This document shows positions 1 to 7,288 of a DNA stretch of 9,838 bases, piece by piece. The DNA lies in NCBI GenBank assembly GCA_019752835.1, contig JAIELR010000004.1, forward strand, positions 1 to 9,838, given 5' to 3'. How positions within the stretch are numbered: position 1 is the stretch's first letter; each line of letters opens with the position of its first letter. The DNA comes from Gammaproteobacteria bacterium. Lineage in GTDB: Bacteria > Pseudomonadota > Gammaproteobacteria > UBA1113. Under the pieces are notes generated by a model that saw only the letters and a list, made by a program, of their open reading frames with translations, was not told the DNA's origin and ran no database searches. A program made the position numbers and the translations under genes.

Positions 1-2623
1 AAACCTGCAATAATTGTTCGATATCGTAAAAGTGTAGGCCAGTTGTCGGTTCATCCAAAATGTAAAGCGTATTGCCGGTATCACGACGCGATAATTCTTT
101 CGCTAATTTGACTCGTTGTGCTTCGCCGCCTGATAAAGTTGTGGCACTTTGGCCAAGCTTGATATAGGATAAACCGACATCGATCAGTGTTTGCAGCTTG
201 CGCGCGACGGCGGGAATCGGATTAAAAAAATGAAGAGCGTCTTCTATCGTCATCTCGAGTACGTCATGAATATTTTTACCTTTATAATGAATTTCAAGAG
301 TTTCGCGGTTATAGCGCTTACCTTTACAGACATCACAAATAACATAAACATCTGGTAAAAAATGCATTTCGACTTTGATTAAGCCATCACCTTGACACGC
401 TTCGCAGCGTCCGCCTTTCACATTAAAACTGAATCGTCCGACTTGATAACCGCGTGAACGAGCTTCTTGTGTTCCGGCAAATAATTCACGCACATCGGTA
501 AAAATACCAGTATAGGTCGCGGGATTCGATCGTGGTGTGCGGCCGATCGGGCTTTGATCAATCGCAATGACTTTATCTAACAAGGAAAGTCCACTGATTT
601 TTTGAAAAGGTGCGGGTTGAATTTGGGTCGCGCCATTGAGCTCGCGTGCTGCATAAGGATAAAGCGTATCGTTAATTAGTGTTGATTTTCCTGAACCAGA
701 CACACCGGTGATGCAGGTCATCAAGCCAATCGGAATTTCAGCATTAACTTCTTTTAAATTATTTCCGCTGGCCCCTTTAATGCGCAGCACTCGTGTCAAA
801 TCAAACGCGGCTCGAACAGGCGGAATTTGAATTTTGCGTTTACCCGATAAATATTGACCGGTAATCGAGGCTGGATTATTCATCACTTGTTCTGGCGTAC
901 CTTGAGCCACGATAACGCCGCCATGAACACCGGCGCCGGGACCTATATCAACGATATGATCGGCTTGACGGATGGCATCCTCATCATGTTCGACCACAAT
1001 CACGGTATTACCTAAATTGCGTAGGTGCCGCAAACTTAACAATAAACGCTCATTATCACGTTGATGCAAACCAATTGAAGGCTCATCCAAAACATACATG
1101 ACGCCGACTAAACCGGCGCCAATTTGGCTCGCTAACCGTATGCGTTGCGCCTCTCCGCCAGATAGGGTATCGGCACTGCGGTCGAGAGTTAAGTAATTTA
1201 ATCCGACATTCACTAAGAAACCGAGGCGATTACATAATTCTTTTTTGACTTTCGCTGCAATTTCTCCTCGATAACCCGGTAAATCAAGTGTTTGAAAAAA
1301 AGCAAAAGCCTTATCGATGGAAAGGCGTGCAATTTGGGGCAGGGTTCTATCAGCAATAAACACATTTCGAGCTTCTTCTCGTAAACGTGTTCCTTGGCAA
1401 TCTTTACACGGGCTAATACTTAAGTATTTCGCTATTTCCTCACGGATGGTTCCCGAGTCCGTTTCACGGTAGCGTCGCTCCAATATTGAAACAACCCCCT
1501 CAAAAGGAGCGCGTTTGCGAACAATTTTTCCTGTCGTAGTCAAATAGGTAAAATCAACGTCCTTTTTTCCTGTTCCCTGCATAATGAATTCTTGAATCTC
1601 AAGTGGCAAGGTTTCATAGGGCACATCGGTACTAAAATGATATTGTTCAGCTAAGCAATGCAATAAATTGAAATAATAAGTACTACGTCTATCCCATCCC
1701 CGAATCGCACCAGCTGCAAGACTCACCGTGGGGTCTTGAACAATGCGCTTTTCATCAAAAAATTGTTTGACGCCAAGGCCATCACAGCTGGGGCAAGCGC
1801 CAGAAGGGCTATTAAATGAGAATAAGCGAGGTTCAAGCTCTGCTAGGCTGTAGCCACATTCAGAGCAAGCAAATTTGGCTGAAAAAACGAGCGACTCCCG
1901 GGTAGGTTCGTCCATGAAGGCAATATGAACCAATCCCTCGGTGAGCGAGCAAGCGGTTTCAAGGGATTCAGCCAGTCGTTGCATTGCATCAGGACGCACT
2001 TTTATCCGATCGACAATGACATCAATCGTGTGCTTTTTACGTAAGGTGAGTGAGGGCGGGTTATCGAGATCAATCACCTCGCCATTAACGCGGGCCCGTA
2101 CAAAGCCTTGCGTGCGTAGTTTTTGGAATAGCTCCACATGCTCGCCTTTTCGATCTTTAACAATAGGCGCCAGGATCATCAGCTTTGTTTCAGGCGGCAG
2201 TTGCATGAGTTGATCAACCATTTGGCTAATGGTTTGAGCTTCTAAAAGTCGATTATGGTTAGGGCAGCGAGGTTGACCCGCTCGGGCGTATAATAAACGT
2301 AAATAATCATAGATCTCGGTGATGGTACCGACCGTCGAGCGTGGATTATGGGAGCTGGCTTTTTGTTCAATCGAGATGGCAGGCGAAAGGCCTTCAATAT
2401 GGTCAACATCAGGCTTTTCCATGACGGATAGAAATTGACGGGCATAGGTAGACAGCGATTCAACGTAGCGTCGTTGCCCTTCCGCATAGAGGGTATCAAA
2501 GGCAAGTGAGGATTTGCCCGAGCCAGACAGGCCGGTAATAACGATGAGCTTGTCACGCGGCAATGTCAGATCAATATTTTTAAGGTTATGTGTGCGAGCG
2601 CCCCGTATCTCTATCGTATCCAT
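1..2623 (-). CDS. uvrA: UvrABC excinuclease subunit A, 3' end cut off by window edge
   Basis: UvrA is the damage-recognition ATPase of nucleotide excision repair. It acts as a dimer in the cytoplasm and loads UvrB at lesions. The frame is open for 874 codons of the roughly 940 usual for the family; the last ~65 residues lie beyond the window. It starts [19 protein letters not shown]. Visible motifs are Walker A GLSGSGKS at residues 31-38, a zinc module starting CSEC at C253 and continuing CPSC, the first ABC signature [14 protein letters not shown] at about 487, a second Walker A GVSGSGKS at 640-647, a second zinc module CEAC...CDVC, a second signature [15 protein letters not shown] and Walker [13 protein letters not shown]. 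No key residue is missing and the frame is unbroken. The start is supported by a GAGGAG ribosome site (2629-2634) five bases upstream. It is divergent from everything else in the window. Confidence 0.98.
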   Translation of the reverse strand, partial: MDTIEIRGARTHNLKNIDLTLPRDKLIVITGLSGSGKSSLAFDTLYAEGQRRYVESLSTYARQFLSVMEKPDVDHIEGLSPAISIEQKASSHNPRSTVGTITEIYDYLRLLYARAGQPRCPNHNRLLEAQTISQMVDQLMQLPPETKLMILAPIVKDRKGEHVELFQKLRTQGFVRARVNGEVIDLDNPPSLTLRKKHTIDVIVDRIKVRPDAMQRLAESLETACSLTEGLVHIAFMDEPTRESLVFSAKFACSECGYSLAELEPRLFSFNSPSGACPSCDGLGVKQFFDEKRIVQDPTVSLAAGAIRGWDRRSTYYFNLLHCLAEQYHFSTDVPYETLPLEIQEFIMQGTGKKDVDFTYLTTTGKIVRKRAPFEGVVSILERRYRETDSGTIREEIAKYLSISPCKDCQGTRLREEARNVFIADRTLPQIARLSIDKAFAFFQTLDLPGYRGEIAAKVKKELCNRLGFLVNVGLNYLTLDRSADTLSGGEAQRIRLASQIGAGLVGVMYVLDEPSIGLHQRDNERLLLSLRHLRNLGNTVIVVEHDEDAIRQADHIVDIGPGAGVHGGVIVAQGTPEQVMNNPASITGQYLSGKRKIQIPPVRAAFDLTRVLRIKGASGNNLKEVNAEIPIGLMTCITGVSGSGKSTLINDTLYPYAARELNGATQIQPAPFQKISGLSLLDKVIAIDQSPIGRTPRSNPATYTGIFTDVRELFAGTQEARSRGYQVGRFSFNVKGGRCEACQGDGLIKVEMHFLPDVYVICDVCKGKRYNRETLEIHYKGKNIHDVLEMTIEDALHFFNPIPAVARKLQTLIDVGLSYIKLGQSATTLSGGEAQRVKLAKELSRRDTGNTLYILDEPTTGLHFYDIEQLLQV

Positions 2624-2655
2624 TAAGTCTCCTCGCTAAATTGTGTGAGGCGCGC

Positions 2656-2685
2656 ATTTTAACATTTTTAGGGGGCATGGTGCAA
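2656..2685 (-). promoter_or_regulatory. weak candidate uvrA promoter
   Basis: Read on the minus strand, a TAAAAT -10-like hexamer (2656-2661) lies 18 bases from a poor -35-like hexamer TTGCAC (2680-2685). The -35 matches the consensus at only about three positions, so this is a guess by position. No CTGT-N8-ACAG LexA box is present between uvrA and the ATPase gene. Confidence 0.28.
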
Positions 2686-2730
2686 ATTCGAACAGTGTGA
2701 TTTCATGGATGCCTTTGTACATTACTCATA

Positions 2731-2788
2731 GTATTAAAAGTTCTTAATGATTTTAAGACTTCTTAATTGTCTTAAGACCTTTTAATAC
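2731..2788. repeat. 58-bp imperfect palindrome with six evenly spaced TTAA cores
   Basis: The outer arms are perfect 10-mers, GTATTAAAAG (2731-2740) and CTTTTAATAC (2779-2788). About the centre at 2759.5, 22 of 29 opposed positions pair. TTAA occurs at 2734, 2744, 2753, 2763, 2772 and 2782, so the steps are 10, 9, 10, 9 and 10 bp. The middle is also a direct repeat of period 19 (2741-2759 and 2760-2778, 16 of 19 identical), each unit containing CTTAA-N5-TTAAG. It could be a cooperative operator, a bidirectional terminator of long AT-rich hairpin type, or a remnant repetitive element. The structure is plainly visible; its role is unknown. Confidence 0.8.
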
Positions 2789-2851
2789 ATTATCACCAAC
2801 TTACTTGTTTATGGGTAAAGTGGCCACTAATTCAGGCTTGATTAACAAGGC

Positions 2852-2936
2852 TGTCATTAAAAGTGACAAATATAATGGCCAAACCTGTCATTTGTAATGA
2901 CAGGTTTGATGCGCTATACTGTCAATACAAATGACG
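2852..2936. promoter_or_regulatory. triple operator-like array, TGTCA-N7-TGACA at 34-bp spacing
   Basis: Three dyads share the same half-sites and spacer length: TGTCA-N7-TGACA at 2852-2868, the same at 2886-2902, and TGTCA-N7-TGACG at 2920-2936. Left half-sites start at 2852, 2886 and 2920, exactly 34 bp apart. The middle dyad sits in a longer perfect palindrome with 12-bp arms (2881-2892 and 2896-2907) around a TGT centre. The middle dyad covers the candidate -35 and the last covers the end of the -10 and the start of transcription of the ATPase gene, as expected of a repressor site. The binding protein is unknown; the pattern fits a dimeric helix-turn-helix regulator. Confidence 0.72.
2892..2920 (+). 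promoter_or_regulatory. candidate promoter of the ATPase gene
   Basis: TTGTAA (2892-2897) and TATACT (2915-2920) are separated by 17 bases, an ideal sigma-70 spacing. Transcription would begin near 2927, giving a leader of about 19 bases. A perfect TATAAT also occurs at 2871-2876 but has no -35 at a suitable distance. Both hexamers are overlapped by the dyad array at 2852-2936. Confidence 0.5.
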
Positions 2937-2945
2937 AGAGTATAA

Positions 2946-4229
2946 ATGATGGACAAGGCGATATTAACAGAAATTGTACAAGAACAATATCAAGCGCTAC
3001 AGAATACGGCGCCTGGTGTGCAACGGGAATGCTTAACCGAAATATTAGATGTATTAAACTTGCCTCACATTATTGCTATCACGGGGATGCGCCGATGCGG
3101 CAAATCAACTTTAATGTTGCAGGCTCTGCGGCAAGCGTTTGCTGATCAAGTTTATTATCTTGATTTTGAAGATGAACGCTTAATTGATTTTTCAGTCAAT
3201 GATTTCAACCTATTATATGAAATATTTATCGAGCTATTTGGCGAAAAAAAAATTTTTTTCTTCGATGAGATTCAAGTGGTTACGCAATGGGAAACATTTA
3301 CACGTCGGATGTATAAATCAGCCAATAAATTTGTCATTAGCGGTTCAAGCGCTGACTTGCTCAGTAGTGAATTAAGTACTAAATTAACGGGTCGTCATAT
3401 AGTTATTGAGCTATTGCCTTTTTCTTTTCGAGAATACTTACGTTTTATTAATAACGAAATCGATATCAATAAACCCATTTTAACTAAAGAACGCGCATTG
3501 CTAAAAGGTATTTTTAATCAATACATGCAAGATGGCGGAATACCAGAATATTTACAATATAAAAACACCATTATTATTAAAAACATTTATGAAAATATTT
3601 TGTACAAAGATGTTATCGTTCGCTTTGAGATTAAAGCGGTAAAGGCGATAAGAGAGTTATCCCTATGGTTGTTAAGTAATCCAGGGGCCTTGATTTCATA
3701 TAGTAAATTAAAAAATATTTTACAACTTGGTAGTGTAAACACGGTAAAAAATTATCTTCATTATCTTGAAAGTGCTTACCTTATCTTTACGGTAGATCGG
3801 TATGCATTCTCAGTGGGTGACCAAGCCGTAGCACAGAAAAAAAGTTATGGCATTGATACTGGCTTAATGCAAACTATCGGCTTTCACTTCTCGAAAAATA
3901 GTGGAAAATATTTAGAAAATATTGTTTATCTTGAGTTACGTCGTCGCGGTCGGAATGTTTATACAATCTATTATTACCAAACACAAAATAATCTTGAAGT
4001 TGATTTTTGCATACGCAAAGGTAAGAATGTTATTCAATTAATTCAAGTAGCAGAGCATTTAGATGCCGATAAAACGCGAGAGCGTGAAATTCGTGCGTTA
4101 ACCACGGCCATGTCAGAGTTAAAGCTGAAAGAAGGATGGATTATTACCTTAGATAAAACAGAAACCATACAAATTGATGGTTTGACCATACATTGTCTAT
4201 CGATTGTAAGTTGGTTATTGCAATCGTAG
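2946..4229 (+). CDS. AAA_14/DUF4143-type ATPase
   Basis: The 427-residue protein matches the AAA_14 plus DUF4143 architecture: an N-terminal P-loop ATPase, a winged-helix-like middle and a C-terminal domain with a restriction-endonuclease-like fold. Walker A is GMRRCGKS (47-54, K53), Walker B IFFFDEIQ (103-110), and the family's sensor segment follows at 129-150 (FVISGSSADLLSSELSTKLTGR) with LLPFSFREYL after it. The helix-turn-helix-like stretch is about 236-285. The C-terminal domain shows E324 and the EVDF motif (D353), but the usual E-x-K is replaced by Q367-V-A369, so nuclease activity is doubtful. Cellular role is unknown for most of the family; members are scattered and often mobile. 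Two ATGs lie in tandem at 2946 and 2949, with only a weak GAGAG ribosome site (2936-2940). It stands alone behind its own promoter and separates uvrA from ssb together with the next gene. Confidence 0.88.
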   Translation: MMDKAILTEIVQEQYQALQNTAPGVQRECLTEILDVLNLPHIIAITGMRRCGKSTLMLQALRQAFADQVYYLDFEDERLIDFSVNDFNLLYEIFIELFGEKKIFFFDEIQVVTQWETFTRRMYKSANKFVISGSSADLLSSELSTKLTGRHIVIELLPFSFREYLRFINNEIDINKPILTKERALLKGIFNQYMQDGGIPEYLQYKNTIIIKNIYENILYKDVIVRFEIKAVKAIRELSLWLLSNPGALISYSKLKNILQLGSVNTVKNYLHYLESAYLIFTVDRYAFSVGDQAVAQKKSYGIDTGLMQTIGFHFSKNSGKYLENIVYLELRRRGRNVYTIYYYQTQNNLEVDFCIRKGKNVIQLIQVAEHLDADKTREREIRALTTAMSELKLKEGWIITLDKTETIQIDGLTIHCLSIVSWLLQS

Positions 4230-4238
4230 ACATTTTTT
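4201..4238 (+). terminator. weak candidate terminator at the end of the ATPase gene
   Basis: CGATTG (4201-4206) and CAATCG (4221-4226) form a 6-bp stem around a 14-base loop overlapping the last ATPase codons. A run of six T begins only at 4233, six bases past the stem. The long loop and the gap make it a poor intrinsic terminator. Confidence 0.25.
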
Positions 4239-4255
4239 GTTATAACTTATCCTCT

Positions 4256-4281
4256 TTATTATTTATATCATGAAATAATAA
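4256..4281. repeat. AT-only inverted repeat between the ATPase and coiled-coil genes
   Basis: TTATTATTT (4256-4264) and AAATAATAA (4273-4281) are perfect 9-base arms around an 8-base spacer. No T-run follows, so it is not a convincing terminator. It could be a bend or a weak hairpin, or simply the result of high AT content. Confidence 0.45.
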
Positions 4282-4294
4282 TTGCCAAATGTGC

Positions 4295-4309
4295 ATTTCG
4301 ATACGAAAT
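4295..4309. promoter_or_regulatory. 15-bp dyad upstream of the coiled-coil gene
   Basis: ATTTCG (4295-4300) and CGAAAT (4304-4309) are perfect arms around ATA, 28 bases before the ATG at 4338. A TTGCCA (4282-4287) and a TAGAAT (4309-4314) flank it, but their 21-base spacing is too long for an ordinary promoter. It is a plausible operator with no known binder. Confidence 0.35.
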
Positions 4310-4337
4310 AGAATTAACCTGACTGTGCGGTTTTAAA

Positions 4338-6560
4338 ATGAAAGAAAATATACATGATGACTATATGAAATATATGGGGGAGCATCATCTTAAATCGAAA
4401 AAAAAGAGAGGGTCGGTACCTGCGTCACAATCTAATAATACGATTAATCCTGCAGCTTCTCCGAGTGCATTAAAAAAGTTTTTTAATGCGCCTATATCGA
4501 ACATACCTACAGCAACAGAGCCTCAAACGAGAGAGTCCATGGATATAAAACCCCAAATTAATAGAAGTATTATGCCTACATTTGCACACATACCTCCAGA
4601 CTCCCCTTCTATTCAATATATAACAGAATTTTCTACTCAAGAGATTAATAATAACCAGATAACTGATGATGAGTTAAATCAAAATATTATCATAGAAGAA
4701 ACTGAGCAAAACGTATCGGCAACTAAGGACGAAATGAGTGATATTGAAAACCTAATTCGGGGAAAAAAATATCAAGAAGCAATTGATAAGTTAAATGAAT
4801 TTAAAGACTGGCACAAGTATAAAATAGATATTGATTTTAAAATTAATGTGCTTGAAAAATACCAGGAGTTGTATGCTCTATTAGAAATGCCAAAAAAAGC
4901 GCTCGATGTGTCAAACGCTAGAACACGAGCAATTATTAAAAAGCATTACAAAGGTAACGAATCTACACTAGAAAAATTAATGCGAATTGAAATAAATTCA
5001 AGTATTGATCAATGTTATCCAAATGTAAAAGAAGAAAAAAATCATATTAACCCACTTGATGTTTATCAATCAGGAGATTTTTTGGTTTATAATCTTTCTA
5101 AAGAAAGAATTAATGATTTTTTGGCTTCAAAAAATAAAAATTTGGAAAATTTATTTAAATCTTATCAACAAAAAAATCAGGAAATTGAGAAAAAAGAAAC
5201 AGAACTTGAAAAAATGAAGACTGTTATTCAATCTTTGACGACTGTTCAAAATGAAATGTTGGCAAATTTTAAACAACAAAAAAAACATTTGTTAGAAACA
5301 TATAAAGAATTGTGGGGAGATATTGAATCGGATGAATCGGATATTGAAATTGACTTGCTGAGAAAAGACAGAAAACGTATCGAAAAAATCCAAAATCAAG
5401 CTGAATTACTCAAAAAAGAGGAAGATGCGCTTTTCCGTTTATATAAAAATCAAGCCCAAAAGGTAGCATGGGATCTGGAGATAAAACGTCAACACAAGGT
5501 TGAAATGAACTTTTTTGACTCAACTAAAATAACTGATGAAAATCCAAAGAATATGGCGAAAACAATAGGAAAATCAAGGTATTCGCCTGATTGTAAACAA
5601 TCGACTCCGGCATTGATCAATATGACTGGCCTTTCTGCTCGTTGCTTAATCAACGCAGAGCGGTTAATGTTAGAACTTAGCCTGAGCATTCAAAACCGAA
5701 AAGAAATTGCTGATCTTTACAATACAGCCTCTTACAGTCCAGGCATCAATAATAATCCAGTTTGTCGAAGTGCTGAACCCGATGAAACCATTCAATATGA
5801 TGACATTTTGGTTAACTATCAAGTTAAAAAAAATACAAAATCAAAAAATCATTTAGGAAATGGCGAAATCAAAAAATTAGGTGATTACCCTAATAAAGTA
5901 AAAAAAACATTAGAGGACATAATTGGCACTAATGCTGAAATTAATAAATCGATCACGTCCTTAATTATGTTGGCATTGAGTGATGGTCGCCCGATTACAT
6001 CCGATGATTTAAAAAAAATATTCAAAAATGAGTCAAATGAGCATGACTATGAGTTAACGTTAAAAAAATATTCTGAATTTTTGATGCGACTCATCATTAG
6101 TCTATTAAGAGAAACGTGTCGAAGAGCCTCACCTCAAGAAAAAAGGCATGAAATTCCCTATGCAGTGTTGATTGCTCGAGGTTTAATCCTCGCTTACGAA
6201 GGCGTGATTGGTTTGACCGATCTTTTCGAAGAGCATTCCGCAGAACGATATCACGCGGAAAGCCATCCTTTAACAACACCCTATGGTTCGATGTATGGTA
6301 TTTTTACAGCACCCAAGGACGACCCCATTGCGAAAGGAGATAATATAGCGAAAGTGCATCTAAAAGCGCAATTTATTAATCAAAAATATACTGAGCATAG
6401 TTTGAAAAAAAATAATATTGCTGACGATCCGACCAAAATTTTTGTGCTATCCCGTGATGAGATTTATGATGAGTTAGTTGCAGTGTTCGACGGAAAGGAT
6501 ATTGCCATCAAGGACGGGTATTCTTCAGACGAGATGTATGAGAGACTTACTCTCTCATAG
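4338..6560 (+). CDS. AT-rich coiled-coil protein of unknown function, possible secreted effector
   Basis: I do not recognise a family for this 740-residue hydrophilic protein. Residues 1-120 look disordered, rich in Asn, Ser, Thr and Pro, with a basic patch KSKKKRG near 20. Residues about 134-214 are helical and TPR-like (KKYQEAIDKLNEFKDW...MPKKALDVSN). Residues about 259-388 are a long Lys/Glu/Gln-rich coiled coil. The last ~200 residues are more globular (AVLIARGLILAYEGVIGLTDLFEEH; HPLTTPYGSMYGIF) and end SSDEMYERLTLS. I see no signal peptide, membrane segment or enzyme motif. Coiled coils, high Lys/Asn/Glu and an acidic tail resemble Dot/Icm-type effectors of Legionellales, but that is inference. 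No Shine-Dalgarno is evident before ATG 4338, and ATGs at 4365 and 4374 are no better. G+C is clearly low: the line 5161-5220 has 15 G/C in 60. It may be transcribed alone or with the ATPase. Confidence 0.8.
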   Translation: MKENIHDDYMKYMGEHHLKSKKKRGSVPASQSNNTINPAASPSALKKFFNAPISNIPTATEPQTRESMDIKPQINRSIMPTFAHIPPDSPSIQYITEFSTQEINNNQITDDELNQNIIIEETEQNVSATKDEMSDIENLIRGKKYQEAIDKLNEFKDWHKYKIDIDFKINVLEKYQELYALLEMPKKALDVSNARTRAIIKKHYKGNESTLEKLMRIEINSSIDQCYPNVKEEKNHINPLDVYQSGDFLVYNLSKERINDFLASKNKNLENLFKSYQQKNQEIEKKETELEKMKTVIQSLTTVQNEMLANFKQQKKHLLETYKELWGDIESDESDIEIDLLRKDRKRIEKIQNQAELLKKEEDALFRLYKNQAQKVAWDLEIKRQHKVEMNFFDSTKITDENPKNMAKTIGKSRYSPDCKQSTPALINMTGLSARCLINAERLMLELSLSIQNRKEIADLYNTASYSPGINNNPVCRSAEPDETIQYDDILVNYQVKKNTKSKNHLGNGEIKKLGDYPNKVKKTLEDIIGTNAEINKSITSLIMLALSDGRPITSDDLKKIFKNESNEHDYELTLKKYSEFLMRLIISLLRETCRRASPQEKRHEIPYAVLIARGLILAYEGVIGLTDLFEEHSAERYHAESHPLTTPYGSMYGIFTAPKDDPIAKGDNIAKVHLKAQFINQKYTEHSLKKNNIADDPTKIFVLSRDEIYDELVAVFDGKDIAIKDGYSSDEMYERLTLS
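6537..6559. repeat. inverted repeat across the stop codon of the coiled-coil gene
   Basis: TATGAGAGA (6537-6545) and TCTCTCATA (6551-6559) make a perfect 9-bp stem with a 5-base loop, including two bases of the TAG stop. No T-run follows directly, so it may stabilise the 3' end of the message or slow ribosomes rather than act as a standard terminator. Confidence 0.5.
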
Positions 6561-6617
6561 GTACCTTGGCTCAGAGGGCGGCGCTAAAATTGTACATAAG
6601 TTTTTATATTTCAACAT

Positions 6618-6651
6618 AAATTAATGCATGATAATTTGTTATTTCTATGAT
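6618..6651 (+). promoter_or_regulatory. ssb: candidate ssb promoter region with a dyad
   Basis: AAATTA (6618-6623) and TAATTT (6632-6637) are inverted arms around an 8-base spacer containing ATGCAT. A -10-like TATGAT follows at 6646-6651, with no convincing -35. No CTGT-N8-ACAG LexA site is present in 6561-6686, unlike the shared SOS box between uvrA and ssb in E. coli. Confidence 0.3.
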
Positions 6652-6686
6652 AAGATGACCCACACAAAATTTTGAGGAGCATGATC

Positions 6687-7175
6687 ATGGCTAGAGGTGT
6701 GAATAAAGTTATTTTAATCGGCAACTTGGGTGCTGATCCAGAGGTTCGTTATCTTCCTGGCGGCGATGCCGTGGCTAACCTATCGATTGCGACTAGCGAG
6801 AGCTGGAAAGACAAACAAACCGGTGAAATGCAAGAGCGGACCGAGTGGCATCGCGTAGTCTTGTTTCGCCGCTTGGGTGAAATTGCTGGCGAATACCTCA
6901 AAAAAGGTTCGAAAGTCTATATAGAAGGACGTATACGTACGCGTAAGTGGCAAGATGCGGCTGGACAAGATCGCTATATGACAGAAATACACGGTGACGA
7001 ACTTCAAATGCTTGATGCTCGCAATGCTGGTGGTGGCCAATCGAGTAATCAAGATTATGGTCAAATGGGCTATGCTCAGGGCAGCAGTAGTGCGCCTGCT
7101 TCGGCGTCCAGAGCAGCGCCAGCCGCTAAAGAAATAGCCTCGGCGCCTGATTTTGATGATGATATCCCTTTTTAA
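6687..7175 (+). CDS. ssb: single-stranded DNA-binding protein
   Basis: SSB coats single-stranded DNA as a tetramer and recruits replication and repair proteins. The 162-residue product starts [26 protein letters not shown], the OB-fold opening typical of gammaproteobacterial SSB, and runs through [38 protein letters not shown] Gly/Gln/Ser/Ala-rich linker begins near residue 113, and the protein ends in the conserved acidic tip DFDDDIPF, the docking peptide for partner proteins. ATG 6687 is chosen because AGGAG (6675-6679) lies seven bases upstream and the protein then begins as the family does; the earlier TTG 6672 and ATG 6681 are too close to or within that ribosome site. G+C rises again here compared with the two preceding genes. 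It is divergent from uvrA, as in E. coli, but about 4 kb away. Confidence 0.98.
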   Translation: MARGVNKVILIGNLGADPEVRYLPGGDAVANLSIATSESWKDKQTGEMQERTEWHRVVLFRRLGEIAGEYLKKGSKVYIEGRIRTRKWQDAAGQDRYMTEIHGDELQMLDARNAGGGQSSNQDYGQMGYAQGSSSAPASASRAAPAAKEIASAPDFDDDIPF

Positions 7176-7205
7176 ATCTCTGTACCGGATAATTTTGGGG
7201 CGTAG

Positions 7206-7233
7206 CCCTCAATCCGCGTGCACCGAGGGTTTT
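7206..7233 (+). terminator. candidate rho-independent terminator of ssb
   Basis: CCCTC (7206-7210) and GAGGG (7225-7229) form a stem around a 14-base GC-rich loop, followed by TTTT (7230-7233) and more AT-rich sequence, about 30 bases after the ssb stop. The left side (7201-7218) also matches, in reverse complement, the 3' part of the 80-bp repeat downstream, so terminator and repeat may share an origin. Confidence 0.5.
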
Positions 7234-7288
7234 ATAGTTTACGATGATTGTTAATCGATGCCCTCAAAAAATGAGAGGATCTTTTCGC

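Larger units (their letters stand above)
2624..2945. other. 322-bp divergent intergenic region between uvrA and the ATPase gene
   Basis: No gene is supported here. It holds the uvrA leader and weak promoter, the 58-bp TTAA palindrome at 2731-2788, an unremarkable stretch at 2789-2851, and the three-dyad operator array with the ATPase promoter. The two ordered arrays face a single divergent gene pair, so either could control uvrA, the ATPase or both. Confidence 0.8.

Noticed and set aside
1941..2213. Plus-strand open frame inside uvrA
   Set aside because: It is antisense to a clearly conserved part of uvrA and has no ribosome site or family resemblance.
2242..2556. Minus-strand open frame in another reading frame of uvrA
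   Set aside because: The UvrA N-terminal frame with its Walker A is intact over the same bases.
2741..2778. PmrA box (two CTTAA-type half-sites)
   Set aside because: TTAA starts are 9 or 10 bp apart, not the 11 bp of the direct-repeat PmrA site, and the arrangement is symmetric rather than direct.
2871..2876. Perfect TATAAT as the ATPase -10
   Set aside because: No -35 at 16-18 bases; the nearest candidates are 23 or more bases away, so TATACT at 2915 is preferred.
2885..2903. CTGT...ACAG as a LexA box
   Set aside because: The gap is 11 bases, not 8; it is part of the TGTCA-N7-TGACA dyad.
2852..2936. Mini CRISPR-like array from evenly spaced 17-bp dyads
   Set aside because: Only the half-sites are conserved, spacers would be 17 bp, and no cas gene is present; an operator array explains it better.
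5489..5689. Minus-strand open frame inside the coiled-coil gene
   Set aside because: Antisense shadow without ribosome site or support.
2624..6686. Transposon or integrated element with defined ends
   Set aside because: No transposase, integrase, terminal inverted repeat pair or target duplication was found at either side of the two-gene cassette.
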